Shown one piece after another: positions 9,673-21,514 of a DNA stretch of 64,000 nucleotides; the first letter of the stretch is position 1, and each line of letters starts with the position of its first letter. A program made the translations under genes and the position numbers. The stretch is from Patagioenas fasciata (taxonomy: Eukaryota > Chordata > Aves > Columbiformes > Columbidae). Location of the stretch: positions 105,664,398 through 105,728,397 of the forward strand of contig NC_092521.1 in NCBI RefSeq assembly GCF_037038585.1, read 5' to 3'. The notes under the pieces are model-generated. The model was not told the origin of the DNA. It was given only the letters and a program-made list of their open reading frames with translations, and ran no database searches.

Positions 9673-9747
9673 CATTGATTCTGGACAATACTCAGGTGCT
9701 CGCTGCAGTAAGTGCTTCAAACGGGAATCACTCTTCGAAGACAAAAT
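9673..9747 (-). CDS. RECK: RECK coding exon 3
   Basis: A 75-base exon of 25 whole codons. It has an acceptor CAG at 9750-9748 and a donor GTAAGG at 9672-9667 on the minus strand. It encodes ILSSKSDSRLKHLLQRAPEY and then CPESM, which I recognise as the N-terminal cysteine-rich region of RECK. RECK is a GPI-anchored surface glycoprotein. It inhibits matrix metalloproteases and, through its N-terminal cysteine repeats, binds Wnt7 for the GPR124/Frizzled complex in brain vessels. Exon 2 is 7.8 kb upstream in the gene. The next exon is not in the window, so intron 3 is longer than 9.6 kb and contains the provirus. Confidence 0.93.
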
Positions 9748-10204
9748 CTGTTAGAAACAAAACACACTTTAAAACACTTAAAATGTAACTATGTATTGAA
9801 TATTTTTTCAATTTATTTTGTCCTTTTTAGTTTCACTTCTATCTACCCTTTGACAACTTTGGCTAACAGTTAATACATAAACAATGTAAAATTTAAATTT
9901 TATTTATTTATAGTCTATCAAATATGTTGTACTTTTTATGAAGAAAGAATTTTTATATTTAGGAGTGAATGAGAATTTCCTCCTCAAACCCTTCAATCAA
10001 GAAGTTTCTATTGAATAGGCAGTGAGAAGAACAGGATTTCTGTCCCACACATCAAAATATTATACTATTCTATTTACTTCATTAACCTTCTGCTACATGT
10101 TACGTGACCTCAGGCAACTAAACTCCTTCCAAAAAACCCTGAAATAAGTAATTTCTGTGGAACACAGATGAACAAAACCTTGACTAGTTAAAAAGATTAT
10201 CAAA
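9748..10204. other. RECK intron 2, AT-rich, no feature
   Basis: It starts with the exon 3 acceptor and its polypyrimidine tract (minus strand) and continues as AT-rich DNA. I see no repeat family in it. Confidence 0.5.
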
Positions 10205-11730
10205 ACTAACATGAGAATGAATACTATCCACAGTAGAAGATCAAGTGAAGCACCACTTAAGCAAACTGAACATCCAGAAGCTCATGAGATTGGATGGGAT
10301 ACAACAGAGGATGTTGAGAAGCTAGCCACTGTCATTGCAAAGCAGCTTTGGTACCATTTTTGAAAGACCATGGTGATGGGATGAGGTCCCTTGTGACTGA
10401 CAAAACCAAACATTATATCCATTAGAAAGGCAAGAAGGATAATCTGGGGAATAACAGGCTGTTCAGCTTACTTTCAGCTCACAGAAAGATTGTGGAATAA
10501 ATGCTTACAGAAGCCATGCCATGGCACATGAAGGAAAAGAAGGCAATTGGAAACAGTCAAAACAGGCATACCAAGGGCAAATATAGCCTGACAGCTTTCC
10601 ATAAAGAAAAGATTGGTTTAGTAAAAAAATTGAGATCAGTCTATGTTGTCTACCTCAACTTTAAAAAGGTTTTTGCACTGTTATCTCTCACCGTATCTTT
10701 GAAATCAAATGGGTGAAATGTGGATGGGTTACAAGGTGGGTGACAAACTGCTTGGACAGCAGGGCTCAGTAGTCAGCAGTTCAATGTCCAAGTGTTGGCC
10801 ACTGAGAAGGGGTACAATATGGGAGTCAAACCAATACTGTTAACAGCTTTATTAGTGAGCTGAACAATGGGACAAGAAAAACCCTCAGCAGGTAAGCAGA
10901 AGAGCCTAAACTGGGAGCTGCCATCAATATACTGGAGGGTAGAGCTGCCACACAGATGGCTTTCAATGGGCTGACATAAACCCAAGAAGAGCAGTTCAAC
11001 AAAGACAAACAGAATCTTGCAGTTGAAATGGAACAGTCCTATGCAACAGTACAGGTTGGGTGCTCACTGGCTAGAAAGCAGCTTTCCAGAAAAGGATGTT
11101 GGGTCCTTGTGGATAACAAGCTGAGCATGGGTCAGCAGTATGCTGATGCAGCATGCTGCACTTCATTAGCAGCAGCACCACCAGCAGGTTAAAGGAAGAT
11201 GAGTATTCTCTTCTATCAGGCACTGATGAGGCAACGTCTGCAATATCAAACCCACTTTCGTTCCTTGCACAGGGGTGGCACATTATTCAACTACAGAGAG
11301 TCCAGTAGAAGGCCACAAAGGATGCTGGACTTCACAATGTACCACGACAGGCCAAGGTAAAAGAATCTGTTCAAACTGAAGAAGGGTTAAGAGGGAGCAA
11401 GGGGTATCTAAATTCCTGTCATCCAGCATCTGAGAAAGGATTATGGAAAAGACGAGTCAACCATTATCAGAGTTGCACAGTGGATGGATGAGTTGCAAAA
11501 GTAATAAGTTGCAGCAAGAGAAATTCTGACTAGGTGCAAAGCAAAAAAAAAAAAAATCTTCACCATTAGAGTACTTAAGTGCTCCCCAGAGAGGCTGTGG
11601 AAAGCCCATCCTTGAGGATATTAAAAACTCGATGAACAAGATTCTGAGCAACCTGATTTAATTTTGAAGCTAGCACCTCTCTGAGCAGGTTAGACAAAAT
11701 GACACTTCCAACTTAAAGTATTTTGCACAG
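10205..11730 (+). mobile_element. CR1 LINE fragment (ORF2 part plus 3' region)
   Basis: Plus-strand CR1, about 1.5 kb. The start matches the CR1 ORF2 stretch before the RT palm, with a decayed VYLNFKKVFALLS at about 10,645-10,685, where CR1 RT has its first aspartate block. It runs through the RNA-binding and 3' part and ends in the CR1 tail around 11,730. There are many stops and indels, so it is old. It lies inside RECK intron 2, antisense. Confidence 0.75.
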
Positions 11731-12284
11731 TTATATTTGGGAAGAGATTTCACCTTATTGACTTTCACACACTATTCTGAATCATGTCAATTAATCTTTT
11801 TTTTCTCAAGTGTCTTTCAGACCATTTTGCAGTGTTGCTCATCTCATTTCCTTGTAACAAGATGCTTTTACTTCATCATCTTTTTGGCATTGTTTTTGTT
11901 GCTGTTGTTTTGGTTTGGTTTTGTTTTTTCCAAGTTTCATGGAAGTGTTAAGGTAAGTTGAGCTCTCAGCACATTTCAAATTGTTTTCTGGTCCCACATT
12001 AGTCATGGTTTTAGTTGTTTAGCAGTCCAATACGTAAAACACAAATTAAAACAAAAAAATGGGCAACAAGAGGGATTGAAACATTCCTGATAATGTGAGA
12101 CTGGAAGTCACAGGAATAATTGAAATATGGATGCATTTTGGATCTTTCAGAAGGAGAAATACATTACAGTCTTATTCTGAATTTGACACATGATAAAGTC
12201 ATTGAAATAAAAACAAGAGAATAAGAGTACTGGTTTCTGAAATAAGAGCAAGAAAAAAATCCAGTAGTATTTGGGGTCTCCTAG
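11731..12284. other. RECK intron 2, no feature
   Basis: T-rich stretch at about 11,795-11,935 followed by AT-rich DNA. No gene or repeat recognised. Confidence 0.5.
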
Positions 12285-12753
12285 GGTCACAGAATAGTAA
12301 AATAACTCAGGTTGGAAGGGATCTTGGAATATCATCTATTTCAACTTCCTGCTCAAAGCAGGGTCACCTATAAGACCAAACTATGTTGCTCAGAGTTTTA
12401 TCCAGTCAAGTTGCAAAAGCCTCTGAAGACAGAGAATGCACAGCCTCTCTGTTCTCATGGTAGAAAAGTTTCTCCTTATAAGCAGCTGGAATTCTAGTTT
12501 AAATTCTTGACTGCGCTCTCTTGTCCTCCCACTATGTACCACTGTGAAGAGCCCAGCTCTGTCTTCTGAAGCAATCTAACTGTAGGGATAAGAAGGCTGC
12601 TCTGAGGTGCTCCTTCTTCCCCAGGTTAAAGGCAGCTCCCTCAGCCTCTCTAGAAGCATGTGCTCCAATCATCCATAGTCACCTTGGTGACTTTGCTAAC
12701 TTGTTCCACTTAACTGATCCCTTTCTTGTAACAGGGAAGACATAACTGGGCAC

Positions 12754-13086
12754 TGTGGGAGATTTGAGGTATTTTCTTGAAGTTAATGTGTGGATGGGAT
12801 TCTATTAGACGGAGATTTGTTATCAAAGTAGCCAGGCCCAAAAGAATTTCAAGGCCATCTTGGAAAGCTGAAAATATGACGTAAATCAACAGACCTATTA
12901 GCAGTGAGATTCAGGCGCGTGGACAGCTCGTGAACATAGACAATATCCAATCAGCTAATGCATGCTTGGAGCGTGGACGCATGATCAGGAAATAACTGCA
13001 TATATAAGGAAGCTTGTTTCTGTAATAAATGGCTTCGCTTGAATTCATATTGGATTATGTGGGGTCCATGAGTTTTTGCCCTTGCA
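12754..13086 (+). mobile_element. Solo LTR 1 (333 bp, ERVK/alpharetrovirus-like) with 6-bp target duplication
   Basis: The LTR starts TGTGGGAGATTTG and ends TTGCCCTTGCA. It is flanked by a perfect GGGCAC on both sides (12,748-12,753 and 13,087-13,092). Inside are TATATAAG (13,001-13,008) and AATAAA (13,024-13,029), so it is in plus orientation. The CR1 sequence continues across it when one GGGCAC copy is dropped. A 6-bp duplication and a length near 330 bp fit class II (alpharetrovirus-like) LTRs of birds. Confidence 0.85.
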
Positions 13087-13187
13087 GGGCACAATATTTT
13101 ATATGTTGTCAGCAAGTGCTGACTAAATGGGGAGAATAATTTATCTAGGCCTACTGGCAACGCTCCTGTTAATATAGCCCAGGCTGC

Positions 13188-13608
13188 TGTTGACATGGAA
13201 GTCACAGACTAGTCACACGATCAATATGATCAGACAGTAGTCACTTCATTAGCAGAATCACCAGACTTATATATGCTATTTGCTCCCTTATTATGCGATA
13301 GCTAAAATCTGATTGGTTGCATGCACTGTTAATGAGCTGTTCGCACGTCCTTAAACCATTTCTGCTAGTTCAGTCCTCTTTGCGAGCACCAGTTTCCCCC
13401 ATGGCATCCTGCTTTTTCAGACTGGCTTCGGCCACATACACTTGCCTTTCTTTCTGATTTTTCTGCTGCATAAGCTTGTATCAGCATTTCTTCAACCGTG
13501 ACTAACCTTGCTGCATCTTTGAGGCCTGCACTTCATAGGCTAATCAAGTTCATATCTAAAATGTCTGGATTGCTCACTACCTGTCCTTGGGCTTCTAAAA
13601 ACCCCACA
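13188..13608. mobile_element. Solo LTR 2 (421 bp) with 6-bp target duplication
   Basis: It starts TGTTGACATGGAAG and ends AACCCCACA, and is flanked by GGCTGC at 13,182-13,187 and 13,609-13,614. The CR1 order resumes on both sides. A TATATATGC stretch at about 13,269 would suit plus orientation, but no clear poly(A) signal was seen, so strand is left open. It is distinct in sequence from LTR 1, although only 101 bp away. Confidence 0.7.
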
Positions 13609-14250
13609 GGCTGCCTCCTTTATTGTTGGGGCACAGTCAGCTCATGTTCAGCTTGCTGTCTACGTACCAGTAACCCTGGATCCTCATTTTCAGCAAATCT
13701 GCTCCCTAGCGAATCAACCGCCAACTCATACTGTTGCAAGCAATTCTTTCTTCAGAGGTGCAGAACTTCGCATTCGTCCTTGTTGAATTTCATAAAGTTC
13801 CTGTTGCCAATTCCTTCTATCTGTCCAGGTCCCTCCAGATGACAGTCTTGTCATTAAGACTATCAGCTCTTCCTTCCAGCTTCATATTGCCTGAAAACTC
13901 AACAAGAGTAGCATCTGCCGTCTCCTCCAGGTCATTAATAAAAATGTTAAAGATGACAGGTCCCAGGATGGACCCTTCTGGTATTGCACTTCTTATTAGC
14001 CTGCAGGCAGAGCAGGACCCACTAACCTCTATCTCTGAGCCTGATTATCCAATCAACTTTTTTACTCATCAGAACCATATTATCCTATATAGATGAAAAG
14101 CAATCAGGCCTGTCAGGCATGTTTTACACCCTGCATGTGCAGAAATGTTTTCCAATAACCCTGTCCACGATTTTCCCAGGGATATAAGAGAAGATAACTA
14201 TTCTGTATTTTGCTGGATTGGGGACCGTCCTTTGGGTTTTTGTTTGTGGC

Positions 14251-14353
14251 AAGGGGAGAGAGAGAGGGGCAAAAGGGGGAAGTGTGGGGGAGAGGAGTTT
14301 AGCAATACATCTGCCAGGCTTTTATTATCACTCCGCAATCTAAACCCTTGACA
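14251..14353 (+). mobile_element. Truncated LTR end, same family as the 5' provirus
   Basis: About 100 bases match the terminal part of the LTRs at 444-559 and 6698-6814: a G-rich block, then AGCAATACATCTGCCAGG, then CTAAACCCTTGACA. Only the LTR tail is present, directly beyond the CR1 copy. Confidence 0.75.
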
Positions 14354-14959
14354 CTACAGTATCTGACAGACTTAAACAAATGATCATGAAAAGGAGATGA
14401 TACTGAAATTAAGCTTGGAATAATACTGCGAATGCAAAATAATTTGGCATTTGAATCATGTTAGTTGACAAACAAATTGGTAATTCAAGTTTTCTTTTTC
14501 AAAGGGCTCATCTAAAGTAGCTGAATTACTAGTTAGAATAATTCCTTACTCTCAATCAAGCCTTTTCCTTAACTGGCAAGATCAAGGAGGACACCACTGG
14601 GTCTCCTGTACCCTTCACCCTAGCCACTGGCCTGTAGTTACCTTTTACCCATGCAAAGCCTCCCTCACTGGTGTCCACGTAGATGAGCAGCCAACGGTTA
14701 ATAGTCTCAGAGTCAAAAAAAACTTGCAATTTCTGCAACATCCTAGATTTCAGCCCCTAAAACCCAAACCACCTTAGCCATCAAGTCTCATCTGAAGATG
14801 AGTGCCTCCATCCCGTGCAGAATGGAGTCTTTCCCATGGTGGCACCAGTTCATTAGGCCAAGATGGCTCCCTGATGGAGCCTGTTTCTCCTCACCTGTCC
14901 TAAGGGCCCAACTCTATTCTGTAAGTGCATATTCAAAGAGAGGCCAAGTAACTCTTCCT
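14354..14959. other. RECK intron 2, unassigned
   Basis: GC content is somewhat higher than nearby at 14,560-14,940. A minus-strand frame of 61 codons (14,556-14,741) has no family I recognise. This may be an unrecognised old repeat. Confidence 0.35.
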
Positions 14960-15130
14960 GCTGTCAGAATCATAGAATGTCCTGAGTTGGAAGGGACCCA
15001 CAAGGATCACTGAGTCCAATTCCTGTCGCTGTATATAACAATGCCACAGTTCACACCATGTATCTGAGGGTGTTGTCTGGTCTCTACTTGAACACTGTCA
15101 GGTTTGGGGCTGTGACTGCCTCCCTGGAAG
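14960..15130 (-). mobile_element. CR1 LINE 3' end fragment
   Basis: It starts AGAATCATAGAATGTCCTGA and GGAAGGGACCCACAAGGATC, the typical reverse CR1 3' end, and fades after about 170 bases at GGGGCTGTGACTGCCTCCC. Confidence 0.85.
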
Positions 15131-17515
15131 TCAGAAGTCACAAACTTTCAGTCTCCAGTAAGCATAGCCTCTGGACATCCTTCTTTCCATGCAACGCGTA
15201 GTTCAGGCTATCGCCCTTGCAGGTCCTCCATGAAGAGCTTGCCTAGCTCCCATTTACACTGAGGCATGCTTTTATCCTCAGCTTCTTTCTATGACAGCTC
15301 AGGAAGCATGACTCCTGTAGTTTAAGTGCCATTGACTCAAGGAAAAACACTAGCCTTTCCCTGCAGCCCAGGACTTGGAAGGACACATTCTTCCTCAAGA
15401 GCTCCCTCTGGGTCAAGACCTCCAACATGTCATGAGTCTTTGGCCCCACCAGTTCCAGATACTGTCATGCTGGACATAACAGACACACACAGTATCAAGC
15501 AGCACATCTGCACCTCCTGCTGGCTTTCTCCACAAGAAGCAGCTGCATTAATGTCCAAATTCTTGTCTGTGCACCTGGTTGCTGACATTCCCTAAGCATT
15601 AGATAAACAAAAATACGGCGCATAAGCCTGCTCTCTATCTCTCTCTGCCATCCCTGACGAGCAACTCCAATGTTTTATGGCTCGAACTACCACCTCTAGC
15701 AGGAAAACATTTGTTTTTAAATTATTAATAAATTATCATGTCAGGATGGTACAGTGTGCTGGTACAGAGAGGTAGTAAGTGTATAGCAAATGTTTTAGAA
15801 AAAGTACTTGGAAAGACAACAAAAGGCAACTCAACCAACTCTGTTCCCATAGTCACTCCCTGTATATGTAAACTTTCATTTTACAAATTTAATGTTTAAA
15901 ACAAGGGGGTAAGAATCAAATAATACACTCCAGAATGGATTCAACACAGACAAAGCATTGGAATCATGCTGCACAAAATGGTTAAGTTACAGAACAGGAA
16001 AAATCAGGAGAAAAATAGTATACAGCTCCTTCAGCCAGTTTGTTAGCCTGTATCAAAGGACCATTCAGAAAATGACGCTGCCAGACTGATGTGTGGTAAC
16101 TAAGACAGCTCCTTACAGAACAATTTGAGGGGTGCCAGTCTTGCTTCAGTTTTGTTCTAGACCTCTCACCACAAAGACTCTGAATATGTTGATTATGTGA
16201 GCAGAGAGAGATCATCCAGATGAGGCAAGATCAGAATACCTTACAAAAACCACAGAAAACCCCACACAATAATTACAGCTGGTATAACAGAAATGGGATG
16301 AAATTTGACAGTAAAAAGCTCAAGGCCTTTCATCAAAAGCTAACACAAATTCACATGATAAACTAGGAACTTCAAACCACTAGAACAGAAGAATGAATTG
16401 GACAGATTACTCCAATGCCCTCACAATTCAACTACTAAACCTGCCTATTAAATTTGTTTATATATCAGAATGGGTATCTTTCTCTCACAAAAAAGTTTTA
16501 ACACCATTTTTAAGGTTTAGTGTTATATTTTTGTTTATAATACCACGTACAGTTTTGCTTACCTGTATTGAAATACATAAACTTATGCTGGAAGGGCTGC
16601 AGGAATAATTATAGGAATTGAGAGAATATCTTATGCAAAGAGACTATAAGACTTTTCCTTGTTTGGCCTAACAGAACGAAAGCTGCAAGGGGATTGGGTT
16701 GCATTCTATAAATATATTGGAGAGGGAGAAGTGCAATTTAAACTAAAAGTTTTGTTAGTACAACCACAGATAAATATAAACCTAATCACAACCAGTTTTA
16801 GTGCTTGAATAGCCCCAAAGCAGGCAATGGAGACAAGAAAAGTGGGCAGGTATGATGCCAGGACATAACTTTAGTGTAAAAATTGCGTATATGTGTATGT
16901 ATGCTTTATCAATGCAAAATTTTAAGGTATATAAATTTATATAAATACACATACACAAAGCTGTACAACATCCCATCCAAAGGTACAAATCTAAACATAA
17001 GCTGTGGAAAAATATTTTCCAAGCCTGAATTTAGCACAAACAGCTCTTTATTATTACCTTATGAACAGAGTAAGTAAGCAGATTTCTGCTGGATTCACAA
17101 AGCCATCTATTATGAGGAGTATCTCAGATGCTTAGCTGGGAAATATGAACTGCCAGAAGAAAGAATAGTACCAACATCTTGTTCTTCATTTTAAATTCCC
17201 TAAAGCTTTGAAACACAGAAGATCCAGAAATTCCTACCTTCACTCCTCCATTTCCTAACATGCTTATCACTTCTTGACTAAATCCTGACCTCAAATTTGT
17301 ATGGCTATTTCTCCTCAACTTCAGTAGAACCTGTTTTCCACTATGAAAGTAAAGAGGACTACAGTTTTAAACCTTTAACAATAATATTAAATCTCATGAA
17401 CACACCTAATATTCACACAGAAAATAATTTGCTTATAACTTTAATCTTGCCACAACATTGTCTTAAAACCATGATTTTAACTCTGAGAGATAAACTACAT
17501 TTAAAAGAAGCTTAC
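15131..17515. other. RECK intron 2, no gene seen
   Basis: The first 500 bases are moderately GC-rich and may be a further decayed repeat. From about 15,700 the DNA is AT-rich, with TATAAATTTATATAAATAC at about 16,929. It ends at the exon 2 donor. Confidence 0.45.
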
Positions 17516-17574
17516 CTGTTCACAGACATCACGGCACATTAAGTTGTCCTTTGCATGGTAACAACAAGACAAGC
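17516..17574 (-). CDS. RECK: RECK coding exon 2
   Basis: A 59-base exon. The acceptor is AG at 17,576-17,575 and the donor GTAAGC at 17,515-17,510 (minus strand). With the single G left over from exon 1 it makes 20 codons, GLSCCYHAKDNLMCRDVCEQ. This is the first cysteine motif of mature RECK (CC...C...C), just after the signal peptide. The phase (1 then 0) agrees with exons 1 and 3. Confidence 0.93.
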
Positions 17575-17865
17575 CTATTGGAAAAGCAAGGGGAGAGGAA
17601 AAGATATTTAAATGACTTGAAGCATGTATCTATCGCTTCTGAACAGAAACACCCATTTGATGGCCTATCAGGACCATTTGTCTGGTCCATGGATGATCAT
17701 GAGAAATTTTAGTTCCCAGAAGGTGAAAAAGAACATGAGAAGTTTTGTTCCAAAGCTGATGAAGACCTGTTAATTGAGTTCAGACCTACCCCTGAACACT
17801 GCTTAACATGCACTAGCTTGGCACCTGCCAAATTCTTTCCAGAGGTAATTTATTAACCCAAGGGG

Positions 17866-17996
17866 ATAAATAAATAAATAAATAAATAAATGAATAAATA
17901 AACAAATGGATGGATGAACAAATGGATGAATACATGAATGAATATATAAGTAAACAGACAAACAAACAAACGAACAAATAAATAAATAAATAGATT
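17866..17996. repeat. Impure tetranucleotide microsatellite (TAAA/CAAA/TGAA)
   Basis: About 130 bases of mixed 4-base units on the plus strand: TAAA, then TGGA and TGAA, then CAAA, then TAAA again. It explains the long low-complexity minus-strand frames rich in Phe, Ile, Leu and Tyr here. Confidence 0.9.
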
Positions 17997-20900
17997 TGTG
18001 AACAAAACACTCACGAAAACACTCCATGTATGGAGACTATATGCCTTTGTAAACTGAATCATCTCACACACCGAATGTGAAAAATACAAAAACCAGTTAG
18101 GAGAAGGTGGAAAAGAAAATTTGAGCAGGAAACCCTTTTCAGACAGAGGTGAACAGAGCTGCTCATTTAACTCTGGCTTCTTAGAAACTTTGAATGAAAT
18201 TGTAAATTGTTTCAGTGTGGTGGATGATTTAGAGTGGTTTTGTCTGACTAGATGAAAGTCATGAAGCAAACACAGATATGAACGCATCAACTGCAAAACA
18301 AATGAGTACTGAAGTACTGAGAAGTCATGAAACGACAAGGTTTAAAGTGGCATTTTTAACATTATACAAAATGAATTACACAACTCTTTGATATCCATTT
18401 TCATGCTCACTGCCCAGTGTTTGGAATAGTGTATTAGAAAACAGACAGACAGAGGTTTCCTTCAAAGCTTTTACTTCCACAGACATCTTCACCCACAGGA
18501 ACATTTAATGATTACAGATTTCTAATCAACTGTATTTGAATTATGTATCACACTGATACAATATAATAGCAATATGGTACAATGATACCACACATACAAA
18601 GTTGTATTTCACAATATCTAGTTACTAAATAGATCTTGACTGAACCAATAAGAGGGATCTTGGGCATGAATTCCTTGATAATTTCACAGCTTACAAGTGT
18701 TTTCATTTGAAAGTTTATAGCTGTTACAAGAAGATAATCAATTTAAAAAAGAAAAGAAAAAAAAAAAAGAAAAAAAATCGTATCTACCACCAGCTAACCC
18801 AAAATTCTCCAATACTGAAATGACATTAAAAAATAAAAGTAAATTTCAGCCTGAAAATGTCAAGGAACTGGGCAGAGAAAGGGTGGGCAGGGAAGGGGTG
18901 GGGCAGAATTGCTGAAAAGGTTGTCTGAAAGAGTCATAATTTCAAATGGCTGTGACAGGAATGAACTATATTTTAATACAGAAATCTATAATTTCTGAAG
19001 AGGAAAGAAGAGAAATCAAAGCAGGACTTGTAACTGGTGAATGCTTCCATTTATAATTAGAAACAAGACAGCAAAACGCTTGTAATAAATGAGGACAGCA
19101 CCAAAATCCTGCTTACAACCTCATGAAATGAAATAATGAAATTGTAAAATTGACTTTAATGTTTTCTGATTATTTTCTACCATCAGAGAAAAGGACTGAG
19201 ATATGACACAGGTGGCTTAAAAATATTTCCTATTTGAGAGCTACACAGAGACCTTGCAGGTTTTCCTGTACTATATTCTGTAAGCTGATCTGTCTCAACA
19301 TTCAACTTCATCATGAGCAGGCTCCATCATGTTCAAAACTCATTTATTATTTCACTTAACAGAAAAGCTTTCCTTTATACTCTCTTAGTCCTGTTATAAA
19401 GACATGGTATTAGAAATAAGTAACAACAATATAAACCATTTCTTAAGGCAAGAGTTGCACTTATTTTCAGAAATGTTGCTAAATTTTAGTGCCTATGCAA
19501 TCAGACTGCAAGAACAATAGCACAGGGCCAGAGAAAACATTCAGGTTCACAATGAAAAGATATCCAGCAAATTAATTGTCCTAAGTAAAAAAATTCAACC
19601 AAATGTACTTAAATATAGGCTTTTACTTACAAACAGAAATGCTGGTTACTCAAACAAGTCGTTGATGCTTTGTTTCACCATACATCCCAGAAATTTTTAA
19701 TTATGTAAATTTTTATCAAGAGTAACTGCTACACTTAAAAGATTCAAGAATTCAGTGTTCCTAGTCTATAAAGAAAATTTACATTGGCTTAGGTGACACT
19801 GCATAGGTTTAAATGCATCCATCACTATAATTTGAGTTCATTAGTATCTTTGGCAACATTTATTAAACCCTCCTCAAACACTTCCATTGCCAAGCTTCAA
19901 CTCTTATCAATTATGCTAAAGAGTGTAACAAATAAGTAGCAATATACTAAACTTCATGGTCATTTCATTCCTTTTACACAAAATCCTAAACAATTGGTGG
20001 TATCTTGAATTATCAGCAAATTAAACTGGCCCACAGTGATCTTCAGTGCTTAAGTCCAAAATGAAAGTTATAAACAATATCCACTCCAAACAGAATTCCT
20101 CAGTTCTCTTTCCAGTTAACCTCTTCTGAAATGTCTTATGACATCTCTTTCAACCAGTCCCTTACTTTCTTATTGCCACTTTATCTGATTTTACTAAAAA
20201 ATGTTCAGGTTTTCTCTCAAAATTTTATTCATGTCCCACTATGAAATATCCTACTTCTTTCTTTTATAAGATCTCCTATCTCAACAATATGAGTAGGTTT
20301 ATCAAGCAGAAGTTGGACTAGAGTATGCCTTATTTCATTCTTCCCCAAACCATGCCTCATTAGAAATCAGAACAGTGAAATGCCTATAAGTGCCTCAGTG
20401 ATTGCAGTCTTCTGCTCTAAAGTATTACATATTTTGTATTTTACATTTCCGTGACAGCATTATCAACATGATCTATTTATTAAAAGCTATTTGCCAATAT
20501 CTGTGCTTGTGCTGCCTTTTTCTTTTTTTTTTTCATTACTCTTTTTTGGTCCTGTCAAGTCGTTATCTGTTATCACAACTTTAATGCAAGAACTATATTA
20601 CCACTGTCCTTGTCTCTATTAAACATCTTGCCTTCACTTTTAAAAATATTCAACATCTTGTTCTGAACCATTCTTCTTATTGAAAACGTTAGCAAAACCA
20701 TAAGGAAGACAAGCCTTAGAATACAAGGGCTGTTCCGACATTTCATATGGCAGTCCAGAAGCTGGGTTTTACACCAGGTCTTATCCATTTCAACTCACAA
20801 TCCTGTGAATTTACCTATTGCCAGCGTGACAGCTGAAGACACAAATCCCTGCCCCGAGTCACGTAACCCCATCACAAAGCCAGGTGGCATATGAGAAAGA

Positions 20901-21198
20901 CGGCCTGCACTCCCGTCCTCGCTACCTCAGCCATGTAAGTCCCCTCCGTTTGGCTGCCAGCCTTCCCACCAGAGCGTCAGGCGGCTGCTCTTCATAGGAA
21001 GGCGGGGGGCGTGGGGAAGGCGGACACCAAGACAGCAGCAGCGGGAAGATCGACACTAGGAAGGCGACACTCCGCCTTCCCCCCAGCGCCCCGCGGGCAT
21101 CGGGGAGAGCCCCCGACCCTCACCTGCTGCGGCCTCGCGCTCACCGGCCTCAAACTTCTGCGGAGCAGGTGCGGGCAGCAAGCGGGGGCCGGGGCGCC

Positions 21199-21362
21199 GT
21201 GCTCCCTCTGCCTCAGCTGCAGCCAGCCCGCCCCCGGCTGGGGCGAGACAGGAGCGCCCCGCGGCACCGGCCGCACCCCAGTTCCGCAGGCAACGCCATA
21301 TCCCCAAGGCTTCGCGATCCCGCGGATGGCCTCGCCCCTGCGCCATGTTGTTGAAGAGGGAC
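21199..21362. repeat. CpG-island segment duplicated at 22,451-22,614 (source copy)
   Basis: This lies in RECK intron 1, within 41 bases of exon 1. It aligns without net gaps (offset exactly 1,252) to 22,451-22,614; shared landmarks are CAGCTGCAGCCAGCC, TCCGCAGGCAA and TGTTGAAGAGGGAC. It is rich in CpG, unlike the partner. Confidence 0.85.
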
Positions 21363-21402
21363 GCGCGGAGCCGTCTTCCCCCCTCCGCGGCTCGCTACTC
21401 AC

Positions 21403-21481
21403 CGGCCGCCCCAGGGGGGAGCAGCGGAACCGCCACCAGGCAGAGGAGGGCCCAGGGCCACCGAACGGCCGTTACCGCCAT
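21403..21481 (-). CDS. RECK: RECK coding exon 1 (start codon and signal peptide)
   Basis: ATG is at 21,481-21,479 and the donor GTGAGT at 21,402-21,397 (minus strand). The 79 coding bases give 26 residues plus one base. The peptide has a short N-terminus ending in Arg, a hydrophobic core (PWALLCLVAVPLL) and small residues at the end (GAA|G), a classic secretory signal peptide. RECK is exported and GPI-anchored. The assignment rests on exons 2 and 3, which join in phase; signal peptides are poorly conserved. The frame is open further upstream, but this ATG is nearest the signal core and has an adequate context (GCC before ATG, G after). Confidence 0.88.
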
Positions 21482-21514
21482 GGCCTGACGCGCCTCAGCG
21501 CCCGCCACCCAGCT

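Larger units (their letters stand above)
12285..14245 (-). mobile_element. CR1 LINE copy, minus strand, split by two LTR insertions
   Basis: It starts at the CR1 3' end (GGTCACAGAATAGTAAAATA, then GGTTGGAAGGGAT) and reads continuously in reverse CR1 order through 12,753. The CR1 order resumes at 13,093 to 13,187 (the block that includes CCTACTGGCAACGCTCCTG) and again from 13,615 to about 14,245. The two gaps are solo LTRs. Joined, the CR1 pieces total about 1.2 kb. The order and orientation of the three blocks agree with one ancestral copy. Confidence 0.8.
17575..21402. other. RECK intron 1
   Basis: A 3.8-kb intron. It is AT-rich apart from the CpG-island edge at its gene-proximal end (above about 20,900). 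It includes the tetranucleotide tract at 17,866-17,996 and an A-rich run at about 18,739-18,778. No other gene was seen. Confidence 0.6.

Noticed and set aside
17866..17996. Array of short repeats considered as a CRISPR
   Set aside because: Continuous 4-base units without spacers in a vertebrate genome.
17803..18338. Minus-strand frames up to 161 codons rich in Phe, Ile, Tyr and Leu
   Set aside because: The repetitive part is the translated tetranucleotide tract at 17,866-17,996.
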